DNA of 64,000 nt, taken from Phoebastria nigripes (Eukaryota > Chordata > Aves > Procellariiformes > Diomedeidae). The notes beneath the pieces are model-generated. The model did not search any database. It was not told where the DNA came from and was given only the letters and a program-made list of their open reading frames with translations. Location: the NCBI GenBank assembly GCA_035582835.1, contig JAYKAV010001256.1, positions 1,051,411 through 1,115,410 of the forward strand, in the 5' to 3' direction. The position numbers and the translations under genes were made by a program. Positions 59,071-64,000 of this stretch are shown one piece after another (position 1 is the stretch's first letter; every line of letters begins with the position of its first letter).

Positions 59071-61774
59071 AACTTTATTTTTTCAAAAAAAACTTACATA
59101 AAGAAAGTAGAAATTCCTTTGCTTTTCTTCCAAAAGCTGTTCCTTCCAGACAGATATAAAACTGACTATTCAGTGCAGCCCTGGACACCTGATGATATTT
59201 AATATAACAGAAAACATTTGTGTTCTGCTCAAAAAGAGAAGCCATCTCCATGTGGGCTTGAAGACAAATACCAATTAACATGACAGGCAGAAACAAACAC
59301 ATGCTATGCTGTATGCTAATGTGTCCTAATTCCCTCTTCATCTAAAATGATGGATATTCAAAAAATCACAGAAATCTATACTGGTTTTTAATTATGAACA
59401 TAGGTCTTAGGTTATTCCAGAAGTGTNCACTTCAGTGACCGGTGCATTCAGTAAATGGACAGAAAATTAACAGTTGAATTTTAATTTGCTCAGATTATAT
59501 GCAGTCTGTTCCATTTTATATAATGCTGTAAGCTTACTGAATGTAATAAGCAGTGTATACTGCTCAGCAGTTCCTATTTTTTCCTTCAGCTGAGTTTCTG
59601 TGATATTAACAATTTCTATGTATTCACATTCTAGCACGCTCTCCAGGTATCAGCATACAAAATTAGGTCAAAAATACAAAATAAATCCATCTATAAGCTA
59701 TACACACCCTGGAAAAGCTCACATAGGCTGAGAAACCAGATATTATGAGACATTTAGGTACAGCATAATAGAGACTAACATTGCAATTCTGCTCCTAATG
59801 AACACTATGGGCGTTCAGTCAATGACTTCTGTAAGAATAGGACTTTGCATAAGAAAGACACCATTGTACGGTCACCCACTATAACCTGCATAAACACNCC
59901 ATAGAAATCAATTTAGTAATATCTTCATTGAGTCACTTCTCATTATACTGGCGTATAACCTTTAAATCCAATTTGGGTGTAACATTGTTGGAATAATAAA
60001 TTCAATTCCATGTTAAATATATTTTATTTGTTTCTACTTTGAATTTGCGTACTTTCAACTTCCAGGCACTTGATCCAGCTGTAATACTCTTCTGCCATGA
60101 GAAACCTTCCACAGTCTTACACAATTGCTGTCTTTTAATCTTCTCTAGGATATATTTGCTAAAGGGANATGGCTTGGTGTAAATCGGCTTCTTTTCCACC
60201 TTTAAGGCTGATTCTTAATNGCATTATGTCTTCCTTTCAACAGCTGGGTAACACAAAGGGATTTTAAGGATAACGAGCATCCTTATGGTCTCCCCCCCTC
60301 CAAGAATATGTTTATTATCTAGGTACACTTAGACAAAATTAACAGGAAATACTGGTTTTCCATGTGAATTAACCTCTTAGTGGATTTCAATAGGTAAGCT
60401 CTCCCTTCCTTCTCCCATATGCCAGAGAGACATTCCCAAGCTAAGGAGATGCAGAAAAATAGCACTACGTGTAGTCGTAGGTCTTGGTATAAGCTATTCT
60501 GCAAAACATCTCACCTAATGTGAGATATGTGCAGTGGATATCGCTGCATTTGAGCCAGTAACCCCAGACTGCCTTTCCCATCAGTGGCAAAACCAGACCC
60601 TGCTAAAGTGCAATTCTTCTCTCCTAAAATAGACATCTGAACTCAGTCAGATGAATTGTGCCCTGAAAGCACGTCCATCGACTATAAATGGAAGCCAGGG
60701 CAACAATCTCAGATGGAGACATCTATAGAGGGGTTGCATACAGTTATGTCAAATTAATTCCACCCTCACTGTACTGCTTTTGAAGAGAAAGATTGGTTTA
60801 GAAAAAAAATACCAAAATCCTGAACGCGTTTCTTGTGTGGAGAACAGGGATGTTTAATCAAGAGTCCCAGCTACTTGAGGAAACAAATGAAACTCCTGGT
60901 TTCTCAACAGATCTTGTTGGAGGGAATAGGGCATCTCAGTGTCTGGACAGGGAATTCATAATGACAGAAAGGGTCATGATGCCAACATGGCGAGATGTTA
61001 TAAAAAATATTTTTTCTAGGTGAAATTGTATAGAATTATCAGAATTATTAAAAATGTGATCAACTCACTAATAAGTTTTGTTTTTTTTTTTTATTTGGAA
61101 TTCCTTTAGCATTAGCAATAATTAGATTCAGTTAATGGGGTATGAATATGGATGAAATACCTAGGTATTTAGGATTCTGAAAGTAATTTGCTTTAATCAC
61201 TGTTTTCTTGCAGAAAATCTGTTTTCATAGGTACAAACATTTTCCTAGATACAAACATCTCATATCAAAATCTTGCAGAAATTATAGTCTGTTTTGTTTT
61301 GCTTTGTTTCTTAGTTCTTTCAATATTTCATTTTCATTTTAGGAGTCATTTTTCAGAGTTAATTTATGCAACTAGGTTTTAAGNTTTTTTTTCCAAGACA
61401 AAACAATGAACAAGCAAAAGAAAATACTTTTTCTCACAGGACCAGTAGAATACCTGGGTTAGGTATATTTAGAGTTATTGTAAGATTTATTTAAAAACAA
61501 TAGCAATTTTATATAATCAACACATTAGCTTAGAAGTCAACTAAAAAAGAAGCAAAATATCACTTGGAATGGAAGAGATATTCTAATTACAGCTCTTTCC
61601 TTATAAAAGGGAAAGATGTAAATACAAATCAGAAAAAAATACTATGTTGCATTGAATCTATACAAAGTAATTGAACGACAGATACAGAACTGAACTAATA
61701 AATAAATTATTAAAAAAACACAAACCCAAACAAACAACTAATTGGCATGTGTTATAGAAAATGGATTTTGTCAT

Positions 61775-62855
61775 CATACTTAGATGTAGTTTTTGATGAG
61801 TTTGATTGATAGAGAAATATTGTTAATGTAATATATTGGACTTCTGCAAGACATTTGACCTGGTATCATGAGAGATCCTGTTTCATAAATTCAAATGACA
61901 AAAACTCTGGAAACAATAAAAAAACCATGACCTTAAAAAATATATATTTTAATATAATATGCACATTATATTAAAAACTGCTTAAACTAGAAGTCTGAAA
62001 ACATCATTACTAATATGGAATTGTATCTGAGTACCTGTGTTTTCCCTAGGTTCGTCAGAGAACCTTCTTGCTCTATGTTATTTGGAATTTTTAAGAACGA
62101 CTGGGAAAATTATATTATCACTGAGAAAAACCTGTTGGTGACATGAGAGGAGGGAGAGTGGTTAACGAGAAACGATACAGAGAGTCTGGTTTCAGTGAAA
62201 CAGTATCTATTTCAGTATGGCCAAGGGCCATGTATATAGCAATAGAGAATGTAAGCTACGATAATGGTATGGGTTTGCTAACCTGGGAAATAGTGACTCT
62301 AAAAAGTACTTAGGGACATGGTGGATAATCAACTAATAATGAGATCCCAGGTGACACTGCAGTCAAAAGGAATAATGGATAGAAATATGGAATAGTGAGT
62401 AGGAATTGTGAGATTATAATACATCTGCCTTTGACAATAATGACACCATTCCCGGAATAATTTGTCCATTTCTGGTATCAGTGCATCAAGAGAGATGCTA
62501 AAAACCTGGAAAGGATTGAGAGGGGAGCAGGGGGAGTGACTAAAACCTGGACAGCAGTGTGGTGTCCTGGGGGACAGGAAGTACTCCATCTTTTCAAGGA
62601 GAAAACTACAGGGTGACTTGATGGTGTCTCTAAGTATCTGTGTGGACCATAGAAATTCAATAGAAGTCCTTTCAATCTAGAATACTAAGGCAGAATTAAA
62701 CCAATATTGGAAAGCCAAGATGAGTTAAATTCAGCAGAAAAAAGGAGAAATTAATGAAGAGGATTAATCAGTGGAATCACTTTCTAACCTTTGTGGTGAA
62801 TTTTTCATCATTAGAAACGGTAAAGCCAGGACTGGATGTTTGTTTCATAAGACAC
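61775..62855 (+). mobile_element. Ancient CR1 LINE, decayed ORF2
   Basis: The plus strand has old CR1 phrases in order. TATTGGACTTCTGCAAGACA then TTTGACCTGGTATC (61838-61869) is the DFCKTFDLV block. CTGGGAAATAGTGACTCTAA, AAAGTACTTAGGGACATGG and TGGATAATCAACTAATAATG follow (62284-62341), the block after the catalytic centre. GGAAAGGATTGAGAGGGGAG and GAAAACTACAGGGTGACTTG (C-terminal region, 62509-62619) come next. AATCAGTGGAATCACTTTC lies near 62766. No long frame survives. The phrases resemble those of the ancient CR1 at 44173 and not the 16.5-kb subfamily. Confidence 0.8.
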
Positions 62856-64000
62856 CACACGCTTTACTTCAACTCTGGCTATTGCACTTTAGGCAGGAAT
62901 TAGTGCATGCCACTCCTATGGTTTGAACTTGTCATAAAATCAGAATGTTCTCTTAAGCCCACCAAAATCTATGAATGGTGTTTATTGATACAGAGAAAAT
63001 TAGCTGGCACTTCCAGATTTAATTTGGAAGATTGCCTCCCATTGTGAGCAAAAAAATCCTTTGAACTTTTATTAAAGACTCTAGTTTACAGCTTATATAT
63101 GCTTAGCTTAAGATATCATGATTANGTCGAGGTCTCTCAGCTGCAGGCAGTAGATCCTGGGCATGACTTGATCTTACAGATGCTGCACACGTGGAAGCAC
63201 ACATCAAACTGAGAGCATGGTAGAGCTGCACATGCTCTCAGCTTGGAGGGTGCAAAATGTGAGCAGCTCTGGTCCTGATGCCCTATGCTCACACTGGGAG
63301 GAAACTCTGCCTAAGCCTAGGACTTTTTAAACAAGAATATTAATGTGGAAATTGCTGTGTGGTATAGCCAATGGGCAGCTTTTGGCACAGCCCTCTACAG
63401 TCTAGGAAGACACTGAGGCTGGTGACTTTGCTCAGAAAACCATCACCTGGTTCCCCTTACTGTACAGAGATACTGAGTAACAGTACTTTTAACTAGGACA
63501 GACTCGAACGTCTTCTGCTCTTGCCAACTGGGGTGCAGAATCTGGCCTCTTTGTAGGAGTCCACAGTCCACAATAAAGAAAATGATAGCAAATTCACCTT
63601 TGAAGGAGAATACTGCTACCTTAAGCCGCGGCCATCTAGAAAGACCAGTTCGATTTCATGAGATGTTATTTTACTTCTTGCTTGCCACACCAGTGGTTTG
63701 TTTCCAATGCCTTTCCCCAGGAGGCTGAGCCTGAATTGTATTCCAGGGGCAATTCGGAAACTAGAAGGCAAGCTGGGTCTTATTTTTGAAAATTAACATT
63801 TAACTTTAATTGTTCCTTCCCACACTACTTTGGAAATTAATCCTCTGTGCAAACTGAATGAGAATGGAAAAGGTCATGTTCAATTGTAGATTTTAAAAAC
63901 CCCCGAACTTTAGCTATAGTTTACCACCTTGTCTTCATCTTAAAAATAGCAATAAAACCAAAACAAGCCTTGTCTGCATGCCTGCTTTACATTAGAACCT
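62856..64000. other. Unassigned noncoding stretch
   Basis: No gene or repeat family recognised. It contains a perfect inverted repeat with 11-base arms at 63209-63241. Confidence 0.5.

Larger units (their letters stand above)
58201..61774. other. Unassigned noncoding stretch
   Basis: No gene recognised. It contains the diverged duplication at 58691-58890, an A-rich tract at 59038-59070, and short A/T runs. Minor frames under 105 codons have no domain. Confidence 0.5.

Noticed and set aside
1..64000. Bacterial or phage features, CRISPR arrays, operons, riboswitches
   Set aside because: Nothing with this structure is present. The composition, the CR1/MIR/LTR content and the lack of dense ORFs are those of a vertebrate nuclear genome.

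Overview
This is a gene-poor, AT-rich stretch of vertebrate nuclear DNA, almost certainly from a bird. The pointers are many CR1 LINE copies ending in the (ATTCTATG)n tail typical of avian CR1, two copies of an avian-type endogenous retrovirus LTR, and a thin background of very old amniote repeats (MIR SINEs and an L2-like LINE). I find no intact protein-coding gene, no recognisable exon series, no rRNA or tRNA gene, no CRISPR array and no bacterial-style features. The open reading frames are either relics of LINE reverse transcriptase or no longer than chance predicts for AT-rich DNA. The window is best read as a gene desert or the inside of a very large intron.

Layout. 1-3159: unassigned sequence with an (AAG)n and a poly(T) tract. 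3160-4180: a MIR relic followed by an L2-like reverse-transcriptase relic. 4613-5166: solo LTR 1. 5167-10929: unassigned, with a 52-bp tandem duplication. 10930-12045: old CR1 (minus). 13343-13936: solo LTR 2 with intact 6-bp target duplications. 16534-18235: the youngest-looking and longest CR1 (minus), carrying a readable but frameshifted reverse transcriptase. 19541-20833: a decayed CR1 (plus). 20834-26910: unassigned. 26911-27150: a well-preserved MIR SINE (plus). 30335-31545: two CR1 fragments (minus). 32135-32262: a MIR relic (minus). 35419-35624: a short CR1 3' end of the same type as the 16.5-kb copy. 44173-44640: an ancient amniote CR1 3' end (minus). 47530-48575: old CR1 (plus) with a TCACA microsatellite inside it. 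54649-54895: a large AAGGG array. 56050-56205: an AT-rich block between perfect 40-bp direct repeats. 58040-58200 and 61775-62855: CR1 relics (plus).

The repeats form age layers. L2-like, MIR and the 44-kb and 62-kb CR1s look oldest. The CR1s at 10.9, 19.5, 30.3, 31.4, 47.5 and 58 kb are intermediate, and the 16.5/35.4-kb CR1s and LTR 2 are youngest. No genes act together here. What function there may be would be regulatory, and a few unexplained stretches are flagged as candidate conserved elements for comparative tests. I did not find a new biological system in this window.
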